In this document: piece by piece, positions 25,655 to 35,388 of the stretch
Position numbering within the stretch: position 1 is the first letter of the stretch
Layout of the letters: each line of letters opens with the position of its first letter
DNA from: Hymenobacter mucosus
GTDB taxonomy: Bacteria > Bacteroidota > Bacteroidia > Cytophagales > Hymenobacteraceae
Assembly (NCBI RefSeq): GCF_900188255.1
Contig: NZ_FZNS01000004.1
Coordinates: forward strand, 1-64,000
Length of the DNA stretch: 64,000 nt
Reading direction: 5' to 3'
Notes under the pieces: generated by a model
The model's input: only the letters and a program-made list of their open reading frames with translations
Databases searched by the model: none
Told to the model about the DNA's origin: nothing
Position numbers and translations under genes: made by a program

Positions 25655-28258
25655 TTATAACCGCGGGTCCACGGCCTCGCTCTCCAGCGCCAGCACGCCA
25701 AATACGCACTGGTGCACCTCCCGCAGCGAGGCTCCTGCCACGAAGCGCTCCAGGCCTTCTACGCCGAGGGCAAATTCGCGCAGGGCCAGGTTACGCTTAG
25801 ACTTGACGGCCCGTTCGCGCAGGCGCTCCAGGTTGCCAGGCAGCAGGTAGTCGGGGCCGTAGATAATGCGCAGGTACTCGCGGCCGCGGCATTTGAGGGC
25901 CGGCTGCACCAAATGCTGGCGGCCACTGGGGATGAAGTCGTAGGGCTTTACTACCATGCCTTCGCCGCCGGCCGCCGTGAGGTCAGTCCACCACTGGGTA
26001 GCAGCTTCTACGTCGGCAATGTCTTGGAGGTGAACCACGCGGTAGGGCGTGGCGCGCAGTAGTTCTTCGTCGGCCAAGCAGATAGCACGCAGGGTTTCCA
26101 TATGCCAGGCGTGGTCCTTGTCGAAGTAGGTATGCCCCTCGGTAGCCAAGAGGTGGAAAGGAGCCAAGCGCAGGTCAGAGAGGCTTTCCACAGGCCAGCA
26201 GTAGCGACGGTAGGCTTCAGCGTAGTGCTCAGCGGCCGTTTGGCGGGCAGTGGTGCGTGCGAGCAACGCCTCTACTCCATCGAGGCCGCGGGTGGTGGCT
26301 TGGCTGAGTACAGCCACGGCTTCGGGTAAGGCGGCCGTAGCAGCGGCTGCAACGGCCGCGTACTGGTTCTTGATCAGTTCCTGGGCCTTAGCCGACCAGG
26401 GCAACAGTTCGGCATCAAGGCAAAGCCAATCAGTATGGAATTTCTCCCAGAACCCAGCCGTGGTGAGGGCATTTTGCAGGCGCGTGAGAAAAGCCAACTC
26501 CAGCGTGGCATCGGTGAAGAAGTTGCGGCCGGTACGGGTGTAGCACCGGCCCGGCCCCTCGCCCACTACTCCAAAACGACGACGTGCGGCTTCTTCATCC
26601 CGGGCCAGCACTATTACCACGCGGCTACCCATGTGCTTTTCCTCGCACACCACTCGCTCTTGGCCCTGGCGGCGGAAGTAGTCGAAGGCTTCGGCGGGAT
26701 GCTCCAGCAAATCGGGCAGCGCCGAAGTTTCTGAAGGGCTCATGGTTGGTGGCAAGTAGAGCAGCCACTTCGGGTTCAGGGCAAAGCGCGACATCACTTC
26801 CAACGCCGCCGCCGCATTCTCTTCCCGAATGGTAACGGAGGGTAACAGCCGCGTTTTGATGATTTGCTTGCCCGTCACGTCGCGGATGTCCAGCAGGTCG
26901 TCGTGCTGCTGCTGGGCCGAAAGTTGGGCTACATCGGCGGCTACTTCGGCCGGACGAAGCGGACGTACCGGCTCGCAGTACACCTGGGCGGCGGGCACGG
27001 CCACCAGTTCCCGCTCGGGGTAGCGCAGGGCCGTGAGGTGGCCTCCAAACACGCAGCCCGTATCAATATCAATGGTGTTGTTGAGCCATTCGGGGTCTGG
27101 TACGGGTGTGTGGCCGTACACCACCATCGCGCGCCCTCGGTATTCTGAAGCCCAGTTGTAGCGCACGGGCAGGCCAAATTCGTCGATTTCGCCCGTCGTC
27201 TCCCCAAACAGGGCAAAGGCGCGCACGGCACCCGAGCCGCGGCCCTGCATCTCTTCGCGCATGCCAGCGTGGGCCACCACCAGCTTACCGCCATCTAGCA
27301 CGTAGTGGCTCACTAGCCCATCTAGAAACTGACGCACCTGGCTCTTGAACGCCTCCGACTCAGTAGCCAGCTGAGCTACCGTTTCTGCAAAGCCGTGCTT
27401 TTCGGCTACCTGCTTGCCGTTGAGGTAGCGCAATAGCTTAATGTCGTGGTTGCCGGGTACGCATAGCGCTTGGCCGCCCTGCACCATGCTCATCACCAGG
27501 CGCAGTACTTGCGGCGAGGCGGGCCCCCGGTCTACCAGGTCGCCCAGAAACAGGGCACGCCGGCCGGCTGGCGCCGTTACGTGCACGCCCAGGTCGCGGA
27601 CATCCTCCGTAGGATTGGTGTGCACCATGTAGCCCAACTGGGTGAGCAGCGCCAGCAGTTCGTCGTAACAGCCGTGCACGTCGCCAATGATGTCAAAGGG
27701 GCCAGTGTCTTGCTTGCGGTTGCTGTAGAGCGGGTCGCGCACGATGGTTTGCACGGCGTCAATCTCTTCCGGCCCGTGCAGGTGGTAGATATGGCGGAAG
27801 CCTTCCTGCTTCAGGAATTTGAGGCTGCGGCGCAGTTGCTGGCGCTGCTGAGGTACTACGTGGCGGCCCAGGTGCTGGCGCTCGGCGCGGGCCCGGTTGC
27901 GGTCCTCAGCTACGCGGTCGGGCACGTCGAGGATAATGGCCGTGGGCAGCACGTGGTAGTCGCGGGCCAGTTGCACAAGCGTTTTACGAGCCTCAGGCTG
28001 CACATTGGTGGCATCTACCACCGTCAAGAGGCCCCGCTTAAGACGCAGCCCCACCATATAGTGTAGTAGGGCAAAGGCATCCGGCGTAGCCGACTGGTCG
28101 TTCTCATCGTCAGCCACTAGGGCCCGGCACTGGTCCGACGACACAATTTCGGTAGCCTGAAATAAGCGACGGGCAAACGTACTCTTCCCCGCCCCCGAGG
28201 TACCAATGAGCAGCACCAGGGAGAGTTCGGGGAGTTTAAGGGAGGTATAATGGGGCAT
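25655..28258 (-). CDS. pnkp: Pnkp: polynucleotide kinase-phosphatase-ligase, RNA repair enzyme
   Basis: 867 residues from MPHYTSLKLPEL, almost the length of the characterised clostridial Pnkp. Three domains in order: 5'-OH polynucleotide kinase with Walker A GTSGAGKST (19-27); a binuclear metallophosphoesterase (DIIGDVHGCYDE near 183, FLGDLVDRGP near 236, VPGNHD near 262) that removes 2',3'-cyclic and 3'-phosphates; and an ATP-dependent ligase/adenylyltransferase with motif I EEKHMGSR, Lys541 the predicted AMP-linked nucleophile. Pnkp heals and seals RNAs cut by ribotoxins, in complex with Hen1. Hen1 is 2.3 kb upstream on the same strand, with an OmpA gene between them. Confidence 0.95.
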   Translation of the reverse strand: MPHYTSLKLPELSLVLLIGTSGAGKSTFARRLFQATEIVSSDQCRALVADDENDQSATPDAFALLHYMVGLRLKRGLLTVVDATNVQPEARKTLVQLARDYHVLPTAIILDVPDRVAEDRNRARAERQHLGRHVVPQQRQQLRRSLKFLKQEGFRHIYHLHGPEEIDAVQTIVRDPLYSNRKQDTGPFDIIGDVHGCYDELLALLTQLGYMVHTNPTEDVRDLGVHVTAPAGRRALFLGDLVDRGPASPQVLRLVMSMVQGGQALCVPGNHDIKLLRYLNGKQVAEKHGFAETVAQLATESEAFKSQVRQFLDGLVSHYVLDGGKLVVAHAGMREEMQGRGSGAVRAFALFGETTGEIDEFGLPVRYNWASEYRGRAMVVYGHTPVPDPEWLNNTIDIDTGCVFGGHLTALRYPERELVAVPAAQVYCEPVRPLRPAEVAADVAQLSAQQQHDDLLDIRDVTGKQIIKTRLLPSVTIREENAAAALEVMSRFALNPKWLLYLPPTMSPSETSALPDLLEHPAEAFDYFRRQGQERVVCEEKHMGSRVVIVLARDEEAARRRFGVVGEGPGRCYTRTGRNFFTDATLELAFLTRLQNALTTAGFWEKFHTDWLCLDAELLPWSAKAQELIKNQYAAVAAAATAALPEAVAVLSQATTRGLDGVEALLARTTARQTAAEHYAEAYRRYCWPVESLSDLRLAPFHLLATEGHTYFDKDHAWHMETLRAICLADEELLRATPYRVVHLQDIADVEAATQWWTDLTAAGGEGMVVKPYDFIPSGRQHLVQPALKCRGREYLRIIYGPDYLLPGNLERLRERAVKSKRNLALREFALGVEGLERFVAGASLREVHQCVFGVLALESEAVDPRL

Positions 28259-28436
28259 TACGTGGTTGAGAATATCTAGTAGCAGGCGTAAGATTAGGCA
28301 CAATTACCCACTACTGCATATTGGGTAACGGTAGGTAAGCCATTTAACACGCTTACGTACGGAGAATATAGACTCTTGCCAACCTAGCACCACAAGTTTA
28401 CGATCTGTAATTCGCTGAGGGTCATTTTAGGTTCTG

Positions 28437-30422
28437 CTACCTTCCCGTCACTCGGTACTCGACTCGTCGGTTGAGCTGGCGGGTGGCTTCCCGGTCGTTG
28501 CTGGCGCGGGGCTCGGCACCACCTAGGCCCAGGCCCGTGATGCGGGCTTCGGCTACGCCGTGGTGCACGAGGTAGGATTTCACGGTGGCTACGCGCCGCT
28601 CGCTAAGCTGCACATTTTTCTCCGCGGGGCCCACGTTGTCGGTGTGGCCGCGCAGCTCAATAGTGAGGCTGGGAGTTTCTAGCAGCAGCTTTAGTAGTCT
28701 TCGCAGGGCGGGATACGACGTTGACAGCAGCCGGGAGCTTCCCTGCTCAAACTGCACTTTGTCGAGCCCCAGGGTCGTACCCACAGCAAGGGGTTGCAGT
28801 AGAATATCCTGCACGTAGGGGCCACGGCGCGGGCGGTAAGTGCTATCCAGAGGCAAATAGCCGGCCAGTTGCAGATGGGCGGCCACGGCGCGGCCGGGGT
28901 CTACCAGAAACGAAAATACTCCCTGGGCCGTGGTGAGTACCGTGGTTTCGGCACCGGCCGGCCCTAGGCGCAGCTTCGCTTGGGGTAAGGGCTGAAGCGT
29001 AACGGCGTCCAGGATTCTACCCCGCCAGGTACCAGTAGTAGGTGGGGGTGGCGGCGCAGATACGGCGGCTACTTCCGCTCCCGAAGAAGCCGGCCGCAGC
29101 AATGCGCAGCCGGCCAAATCAGTGTAAATACCGCGCCGAACCAACTCGGCCTCGCCCCGGCGCATGTCTACTCGGTAGAGGGCTTTGGGGCCCGCCATGT
29201 ACAGCCAGCGGCGCCCCGCTCCATCGGTCTGAAATAGTAAGTCGCTGTAGCCGCCCCGTTCCGGGAGGCCCGTGAAGCTAGTTAGGGCGGGAACCGGCTG
29301 GCGGGTATCCAGGTTCACGCGCATCACCGAGCCGTCGGTACTGTACACCTGATAGAGGGTGCGGTTTTCGTCGAGGCAGAAGTTGCCGTGGGTGCCGGCG
29401 CCGGTAAAGCCAATGGTGGAATAAAAGGGTGCTTGCCGTAGGGGGTCCGTGGTCCAGAGCGTGGTTACGGCTCCGTCAACGGGATTCACCTTCACCAGCT
29501 TGCTCGCGTCGGAGGTCATGAAGTACAAGCTCCCTTGCACATCGGTGGCCGCCGAAATCCACACATTTTCAAGACCTTGGGCCGGTAGGCGCCACGGGGT
29601 GTATTCGCCCTTTCTGGTAGCGGGATTGTAGCGGTACACCCGCTCAGGAGTATTAGTTGGCGATTTGGTGACGGAATACAGGCAGTTGTCGAAGCCCTTG
29701 GCTAAGGCGTAGGACTGAAACGGCAGCACGCGCCAGTGCACCTTGGGTCGGGCCGATAGGTTCGCCGCCGAAAACTCGTGGATGGTTTGGCAGTCGTCTT
29801 CCCAAATAGCGTTATCGGAGCGCAGGGCAGCAATGGCGTACATCTTCTCATCGCATGATGACGACGAGGCAGCCGGCTGCTGAACGCGGGGTGCCGTGCT
29901 CACGAACCGGAACGACTCCAGCAGTTTCTCCCCTTCCGCCAGGTAGCGGGCATCCTGGACGGTAGCGGCCCGGTACTCCAGCGCAACTGCAACGCCCTGG
30001 CGCCAGATCCGGCGCCCAACCACGCGGGTGCGGGGCGCCGGGGCGGGCGAAGCAGCGTAGGTGTACTGGTACTGCACTTCCTGCTGGCTGCCCGCGTCGT
30101 GCTGCATTAGATAAACTACCTGCGAGTGCGGAAGGCGCTGAATCTGATGCCACACGGAATCTTGCTGGTTGCGCAAAAGCACGCCACCAAGCTTGGGAGG
30201 CGGAGCAGGCAGCGCAAGGCGCCGAATAGTGACGGTGACGGGGGAAGGCGTTGCGGCGGTGGAGAAAACCACTTCTCCTAACTCATTGGTTGGGAGGCGC
30301 CGCCAAGAGCTGAGGTACATGAGCTGGTAATGCGCCGCCGTATCGGCGTATACGCGCGCCGGCTCCTGCGCGGACAGCTTCAGCCAGCAAAGCAGTAACG
30401 CCAGCGTCAGCAAAACCTTCAT
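28437..30422 (-). CDS. OmpA family protein with N-terminal beta-rich region
   Basis: 661 residues starting at MKVLLTLALLL, the signal peptide; 20 upstream residues are rejected. The middle (about 200-440) has propeller-like repeats mentioning positions such as YRYNPATRKG and LYRVDMRRGE. A CarboxypepD-like domain follows near 465-545 (GRILDAVTLQPLPQAKLRL). The C-terminal OmpA peptidoglycan-binding domain (about 550-661) has the diagnostic TIELRGHTDNVG, LSERRVATVKSYL and RITGLGLGGAEP. The likely role is an outer-membrane/periplasmic protein bound to peptidoglycan. It is inserted between hen1 and pnkp on the same strand, with no obvious functional link. Confidence 0.88.
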   Translation of the reverse strand: MKVLLTLALLLCWLKLSAQEPARVYADTAAHYQLMYLSSWRRLPTNELGEVVFSTAATPSPVTVTIRRLALPAPPPKLGGVLLRNQQDSVWHQIQRLPHSQVVYLMQHDAGSQQEVQYQYTYAASPAPAPRTRVVGRRIWRQGVAVALEYRAATVQDARYLAEGEKLLESFRFVSTAPRVQQPAASSSSCDEKMYAIAALRSDNAIWEDDCQTIHEFSAANLSARPKVHWRVLPFQSYALAKGFDNCLYSVTKSPTNTPERVYRYNPATRKGEYTPWRLPAQGLENVWISAATDVQGSLYFMTSDASKLVKVNPVDGAVTTLWTTDPLRQAPFYSTIGFTGAGTHGNFCLDENRTLYQVYSTDGSVMRVNLDTRQPVPALTSFTGLPERGGYSDLLFQTDGAGRRWLYMAGPKALYRVDMRRGEAELVRRGIYTDLAGCALLRPASSGAEVAAVSAPPPPPTTGTWRGRILDAVTLQPLPQAKLRLGPAGAETTVLTTAQGVFSFLVDPGRAVAAHLQLAGYLPLDSTYRPRRGPYVQDILLQPLAVGTTLGLDKVQFEQGSSRLLSTSYPALRRLLKLLLETPSLTIELRGHTDNVGPAEKNVQLSERRVATVKSYLVHHGVAEARITGLGLGGAEPRASNDREATRQLNRRVEYRVTGR

Positions 30423-30529
30423 AAGCAAACTAGTGAGCAAAGGAAACTGCCTTAAATATAAAAGGCAGCAGCTCCTTCTCACTACTACTCCCCTGCCTAC
30501 CCGAGGAAAGTAGTAGATATACCCAGCGT

Positions 30530-31969
30530 TTACTGCTCAAATACGGCCAACTGGGAAGGCGCCCCCACTTCCGCCACCTCCGGCCCCAACGGCTCTATCC
30601 GCACGCGGTAGCCATGCCGGCCAGCCACACCAGCTGCCCACTCCGCAAACTGAGCTCGCGTCCACTCGAAGCGGTGGTCCTCGTGGCGATACTCGCCGGC
30701 GGAAAGAGTTTCGTAGCGCTGGTTATAGTCGGCATTGGGGGTAGTAACGAGGACGGCACCGGGGCGAGCGCGGGCAAACACTACCTGCTCAAAAGCCGTC
30801 AGGCGACTTTCATCCAGGTGCTCGATAACTTCTACCACGGCAGCGGCATCGTAGCCAGCTAGGCGCGGGTCGTGGTAGAGCACGGAGCCCTGGGTGAGTG
30901 TCAATCGCTCGCGCTGGCGCGGGGGCATTTCAGCTACGTGTAGGCGCTGCTGGGCCCGCTCCAGCTCCCGCCACGATACATCCAGAGCCAAGATGTGCTC
31001 GATGTGCGCAGCCTTCAGTAGGCGCCGGACCAGCTTGCCTTCCCCGCACCCCAGGTCTAGCACTCGCTTGGCGCCAAGACGACTGATTTCCTCCGCTACC
31101 CGGTCGAGGCGCAAATCATGCAGGCTCAGCCTTTCGGCAGGCCCAGCAGCAGCTTCTGGCAACGACAGCGGGCCAGCCGTGGTGTCAGCCTCCGCTTCAG
31201 CAGGAATTGGAAGATCATCTGTTGCCGCCTCATCACCGGCTAGTAGGCGCTCCAAGGTTGGGTTTACATACTCCGCAAACCGTAGGTAGCGGCGAGTAAT
31301 AAATTCCCGAGCGGGATGCTGAGGCAACCACTCCCCACCTCGGCGCAGAAGCTTCTCGGCTTCCTCCCGGTTAACCCAATAGTGCTTGTCGCCCCGGTCT
31401 AGCACAGGAATCAGCACGTACAGGTGGCTGAGCATATCGCGCAAGCGCAGGCCAGTATGGCGCAGGCGCAGCGTATAGTAGCGGCTGTTGCCCCACTCCG
31501 GTACGGTGGGGTCGAGGGGGTGCGCCTCCGTTTCTACGGTGTATCCCAGAGGGGAAAATAAGGACCCGAGCTGTTCGGCACTGGTGGCAGGAATTACGGC
31601 TACGGTAGCTTCCAGCGGAAGCAACTGCTCGGGTAATTCAGGCCGGTCCTTACAAGTACCATTCATGGCCGTGTTAAACGCCTTCGACAGGGCAGCACTA
31701 AAGAAAGACGAGGCCACGTAGGGCCGGTCGTTGACGTACTGCTCCAAGGCAAATCCTTCGCCAGCTGGCCCACGGTGGTTACGCACAAGCCCAATCGGGT
31801 CTACGTCGAGCAGCAACGCCACAGTGCAGCGCTCAGCGGTGGCCTCAGGGTAAAAAATATGCGCCTGTCCGGCGGCTACTTCCAACGTCTGAAGGCGAGC
31901 TGGATTTTTATGCAGCAAGTAGCCGAGGTCGGTGGCTGGCTGGTGAGTAGTAGTGATGGTAAGCAGCAT
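30530..31969 (-). CDS. hen1: Hen1: 3'-terminal RNA ribose 2'-O-methyltransferase
   Basis: 479 residues starting at MLLTITTTHQPATDLGYLL, the family N-terminus; an ATG 11 codons earlier is rejected. The N-terminal half (1-240) is the bacterial Hen1-specific region that activates the Pnkp ligase. The C-terminal half is a SAM methyltransferase: motif I VLDLGCGEGK near 300, the Hen1 metal motif Glu380-Val-Ile-Glu383-His384, and YRHEDHRFEWTR near 435 supplying further ligands. It adds a 2'-O-methyl at the 3' end of broken RNA before ligation, so the repaired tRNA resists recutting. Partner Pnkp is encoded downstream. Confidence 0.95.
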   Translation of the reverse strand: MLLTITTTHQPATDLGYLLHKNPARLQTLEVAAGQAHIFYPEATAERCTVALLLDVDPIGLVRNHRGPAGEGFALEQYVNDRPYVASSFFSAALSKAFNTAMNGTCKDRPELPEQLLPLEATVAVIPATSAEQLGSLFSPLGYTVETEAHPLDPTVPEWGNSRYYTLRLRHTGLRLRDMLSHLYVLIPVLDRGDKHYWVNREEAEKLLRRGGEWLPQHPAREFITRRYLRFAEYVNPTLERLLAGDEAATDDLPIPAEAEADTTAGPLSLPEAAAGPAERLSLHDLRLDRVAEEISRLGAKRVLDLGCGEGKLVRRLLKAAHIEHILALDVSWRELERAQQRLHVAEMPPRQRERLTLTQGSVLYHDPRLAGYDAAAVVEVIEHLDESRLTAFEQVVFARARPGAVLVTTPNADYNQRYETLSAGEYRHEDHRFEWTRAQFAEWAAGVAGRHGYRVRIEPLGPEVAEVGAPSQLAVFEQ

Positions 31970-32251
31970 CTGAAGTATAGCAACGCAAATAGCACACGGC
32001 ACCGCAGCTATTCAGCCGTAGGCCGCGGCAAGATACAAGTTTGCAATTTTTCTGACCCTAGATACGGTGAATGATCCAATGACAATTCATATCAAAGTAG
32101 ATAACCAAAAGAGTAATATTACACCTTTTGGGTTAATGAGTAAGTTCTTAATTATCAGCATAAACAACCTGATTTTATACATATGTTTTATAGATATTAT
32201 TATCATTTGTATAACTATAAACCTGTTGTATTTTATGCATTTGGGCAAAGA

Positions 32252-33055
32252 CTATTTATACTGTTCATCGCGTTCAGCTAGTAGTATAGATGCCAGTCCG
32301 AAGGTCAGTTGTTCGATACGAACATGGCGCAGACCCGCCGCGCGGCACGCACTTGCTACCTTGTCGAGCGCAGAAAATTCACTGGCGAAATGTAGCAAGT
32401 GCGTGTGCGCCAAAATTGGCCCTCCGAGCAGGCGCAATATATAGTTGCAGCTCCGCAGATACCCAAGGCAGAACGCCCGGCGCCAGCCCCTAGCGGGCAC
32501 CGTTAATTCAAGCAGGGCCACCGTACCACCCGGTGCCAGCAACCGCATAATCTCCGCGGCTAAGGCGGGGTAGTCGGTTGTGGGCAGGGTTTTCAAACCA
32601 AATGCACTTACAACCACATCGGCTGTTGCGGAGGCTAGGCCGCTGCTACAGGCATTAGCGGCGTGCAGGCTTATGCGCTCAGGGTTTGGTAGGGTGTCTC
32701 GGTGGCGAGCGGCCCCTGCCAGCATACGGGCTGAGAAATCCACGGCGCGGACTCGTCCATTTTCACCCACCTGGGGCAGTAGTAGGGTCCACAACTCCCC
32801 GGTACCAGTCATCAAGTCTACTACTTTCTGCCCAGCTTGGAGGGGTAGGCGCGCCACCATTTGCCGGCGCCACCGTTCGGTAAGCCCCCCAGAAAGTATC
32901 GATTGCAAATGATAAGTGCTGGCGAGGCAATCAAACAGATTGGGCATGGAGCCACCATCCTCTTCCGGATAGGCGCCTAGGGTCTGGGGAATTCCGGCCG
33001 TAGCAGAGACCTGCGTTTCCTCTCCTACGGCTACTAGCAATGGATTCTCACTCAT
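32252..33055 (-). CDS. Class I SAM-dependent methyltransferase (UbiE-like)
   Basis: 267 residues starting at MSENPLLVAVGEE. The SAM motif VVDLMTGTGELW near residue 75 and DFSARML near 100 resemble the UbiE/COQ5 group, with motif III LAPGGTVALLELTVP near 163. Substrate not known; the family methylates quinones, lipids and small molecules. The start codon overlaps the end of the SRPBCC gene (start 33055, upstream stop 33048-33050), so translation is coupled. 32002-32251 downstream of hen1 and before this stop is AT-rich and contains no gene. Confidence 0.82.
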   Translation of the reverse strand: MSENPLLVAVGEETQVSATAGIPQTLGAYPEEDGGSMPNLFDCLASTYHLQSILSGGLTERWRRQMVARLPLQAGQKVVDLMTGTGELWTLLLPQVGENGRVRAVDFSARMLAGAARHRDTLPNPERISLHAANACSSGLASATADVVVSAFGLKTLPTTDYPALAAEIMRLLAPGGTVALLELTVPARGWRRAFCLGYLRSCNYILRLLGGPILAHTHLLHFASEFSALDKVASACRAAGLRHVRIEQLTFGLASILLAERDEQYK

Positions 33056-34103
33056 GTTCGGCTTGCTGCTGAATGGTGACCAATACCCGATCATGCATGT
33101 CGTTCAGTAGGTAGTCGCTCCAGAGCTGCCAGTAGCGACGGGGGCCAATGCTGTGTTGGTAGACGGTGCGGGCTTCCAATAGGGTGCATCCGCCGGGCAA
33201 GGGCTGCAAACGAAACGTGCCCGTCTCTACCCGGAAGTAGCCATGCAAGTGCGGGGCGTGAATCTGCGGATAAGGACTTAATTCCTTCATGGGCGCTGGC
33301 GTGTTGGGCACAGCAAACTGCAGTTCTCGCTCCGGCACCCACTGCGTAATTGGTAGGTTGGTCACCGCGTTGCCGGAATAGGCCACGGTAAGTTCCCGTT
33401 GGCCCGTTGGCGTAGTGCGCAGGGCCGTCTTGGTGGGGTAAGCCACTCCCGCCCGGAACAGTATTCCTACCCGGGCGGGGTAGTGCACTGGCTGCAAGAG
33501 CGCCGCCCACACCCGGGCAGGGCTAGCCTTTACCACGCGGCGCGTCACAACTTCATGGGGTAGCGGCGGAGCTGCCGTTCGGCATTCATAGGACTGTAAC
33601 GCCGGGTACACCAATACCACGGCCGCCAACACCGGCACCTGTCGCCGAGAGTCAGTCCCAACTAGAACCAAGATGGCTTCTCCCATTCCGGCCCCAATCA
33701 GCGCCATTACCAGCCCAACCGGGAATGCCATTACTACACAAATAAACCCTTCTATACCTCCCATGATCAGCAAGCCCATCGTGCAAATCAAAGCCAAGGT
33801 AGTAACGACTGCCAGCGCCGGAGGAAAGATGCGCGCCTGCTCGCGGGACCGATCCATATTGTATAGAATAGAGGCTACCAGCCCGCAGATAATAGGCGAG
33901 ACTATAAATAGGCTCCAGCCGTAAGCTTGGTAGCGCTGCGTGGAAAGGGCCATCAACAACGCTCCCACTGCGCCGGCCCCAACTACTGCTATAATAGCGC
34001 TTTTAGTGGCCGACACAACCCGCGGCTGGCGGGGAGGGTGTTCAGCGGGGGGCAGATCATTAGAGGATGGATCGGCAAATGGTTTGAGAGGGTCGGCAGA
34101 CAT
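33048..34103 (-). CDS. Membrane protein with C-terminal SRPBCC-like domain
   Basis: 351 residues starting at MSADPLKPF; the longer frame adds 37 atypical residues. The N-terminal half has about five hydrophobic helices (IIAVVGAGAVGALLMAL, LFIVSPIICGLVASIL, ALAVVTTLALICTMGLLI, FICVVMAFPVGLVMALIG, VPVLAAVVLVYPAL). The C-terminal half (about 200-350) looks like an SRPBCC/START-type domain (VVKASPARVWAALLQP, WVPERELQF, TLLEARTVYQHSIGP-RYWQLW). Such domains bind lipids or hydrophobic ligands. It forms an overlapping operon with the methyltransferase, so both may act on the same membrane compound. Confidence 0.75.
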   Translation of the reverse strand: MSADPLKPFADPSSNDLPPAEHPPRQPRVVSATKSAIIAVVGAGAVGALLMALSTQRYQAYGWSLFIVSPIICGLVASILYNMDRSREQARIFPPALAVVTTLALICTMGLLIMGGIEGFICVVMAFPVGLVMALIGAGMGEAILVLVGTDSRRQVPVLAAVVLVYPALQSYECRTAAPPLPHEVVTRRVVKASPARVWAALLQPVHYPARVGILFRAGVAYPTKTALRTTPTGQRELTVAYSGNAVTNLPITQWVPERELQFAVPNTPAPMKELSPYPQIHAPHLHGYFRVETGTFRLQPLPGGCTLLEARTVYQHSIGPRRYWQLWSDYLLNDMHDRVLVTIQQQAEHE

Positions 34104-34193
34104 AAGATTGTAGAAATAAGGGTAAATGCGTGGGGCACTGGCACTATTAAAGTTCGGGCTTGCGACGAGTGGGATTGACGGAAAAGCCAGGCC

Positions 34194-34201
34194 CAAATGT
34201 A
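34194..34201 (-). promoter_or_regulatory. -7 box of the SRPBCC-methyltransferase operon (TACATTTG, minus strand)
   Basis: TAnnTTTG match giving a leader of about 85 nt before the start at 34103. Confidence 0.4.
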
Positions 34202-34760
34202 TTCTTAATTTCAATAAATATTGAAAGTTTGAACATTATTATTTACCCCCTTCGATGCTAGGTCATCACATGACGCCTAGCACAGGCGAACCCTTACTAC
34301 TTCCATCAAAGGCTACTAGACTGATTTGCGGGTGCTTATAGCTGATTGTACACGCATTCTTAACTGTGGTGGAGTCATTGCAAGTAGCGGGCTCTCGGCC
34401 ACACAACAGAAGGTTAGTGGCCTATAAACATTTGGATTATAGGTACTACCCAGCCCATTACACAATTCGAATAACTTAAAACCATTTGGACATACAGTGT
34501 ATCGCATCAAAATAATGCCCCGCCCTATTTTCATTTAACTAATATCGAGTCCTAGAGCCATAGTGCTCTGCCTAATAAGGTCATTATGATATTATTTTGC
34601 ACAATATCAATATACCTAGCATTCCTATTGTAATCAAAACGCGTCGTTTGATATAGCCTTCTACTACTCAATCCTACTCTGCTGAACGACACTATCCTCT
34701 CACTAGTCAAGTTTGGCACGTTGTTGGCCGAAATGCACTAGCTCCCGCTTATTCGTTTCC

Positions 34761-34768
34761 TATCTTTG
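34761..34768 (+). promoter_or_regulatory. -7 box (TATCTTTG) of the secreted-protein gene
   Basis: TAnnTTTG match 38 bp before the ATG at 34807. It supports that start codon rather than the earlier ATG at 34792. Confidence 0.5.
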
Positions 34769-34806
34769 CACCCATCGAAATCCCCCCTGAGTTGCTTACT
34801 GCTTTT

Positions 34807-35367
34807 ATGAAAAAACTTATCCTCCTTTCAGTTCTGATGCTCGGCGCACTGGCTTCTTCGGCGCAGTACATGCCCGGCAAGCCACGCAAGAAATATACTT
34901 TCCCCAAGAAAGACGAAGAGAGCTCCTATGTACTCAACGTAACCAAGAACACCGACGAGGATGCGGAGGTAGATGCTTGCGTGACCCGCGTAGCGTACCG
35001 CCCCTACGCCGAGCTACTCACGGAAATCAATGAGCTGAAGCGAATGAATAACTGGGCAGACACTACCTACCAGCGCCGTTTCCAGCAATTGCCGGCCGGG
35101 GGACAGCTCACGGTCACAATGTATCGCCGGGGAGCGGCCAACGCTGACCCCGCCTACTTGAGCCTCGTGGCCAAGAACAAGGACGGCAAGGAAGTGCTGA
35201 ACATGGCAGAACTGCCCGGCGGCCAAGGTCGCTTCTGGAACCGCGACCTATACATGAGCAAGCGCACCGTGCCTTTCACCAAAGTAGAAGGCCCCCAGGA
35301 TGTCACGCTGACGATCAACGATGCGAAGACCAAGCAAAACTTTGAATACATTATCAAAGCGCAGTAA
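34807..35367 (+). CDS. Conserved hypothetical secreted protein
   Basis: 186 residues starting at MKKLILLSVLMLGAL, a signal peptide cleaved at ASSAQ-Y (about residue 19). The mature part is charged at first (GKPRKKYTFPKKDEESS), then has mixed beta-like segments (YVLNVTKNTDED, GQLTVTMYRRG, DVTLTINDAKTKQNFEYIIK). The C-terminal strands suggest a small beta-sandwich. No family recognised; likely a periplasmic protein specific to Hymenobacter-like bacteria. Has its own promoter and a strong terminator. Confidence 0.7.
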   Translation: MKKLILLSVLMLGALASSAQYMPGKPRKKYTFPKKDEESSYVLNVTKNTDEDAEVDACVTRVAYRPYAELLTEINELKRMNNWADTTYQRRFQQLPAGGQLTVTMYRRGAANADPAYLSLVAKNKDGKEVLNMAELPGGQGRFWNRDLYMSKRTVPFTKVEGPQDVTLTINDAKTKQNFEYIIKAQ

Positions 35368-35388
35368 AAGCGGTAGCTTCTAGTGTTT

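Larger units (their letters stand above)
34104..34806. other. 703-bp intergenic region between divergent genes
   Basis: AT-richer than its surroundings. It holds the -7 boxes of the divergent genes (34194-34201 minus; 34761-34768 plus). A 72-codon open stretch on the minus strand (34316-34534) has no recognisable features and no convincing start. No RNA or repeat was identified. Confidence 0.5.

Noticed and set aside
32067..32444. 125-codon + strand frame after hen1
   Set aside because: First half is AT-rich low-complexity sequence and the rest is antisense to the methyltransferase gene.
34316..34534. 72-codon minus-strand frame in the gap before the secreted protein
   Set aside because: No recognisable features and no supporting promoter or start context.
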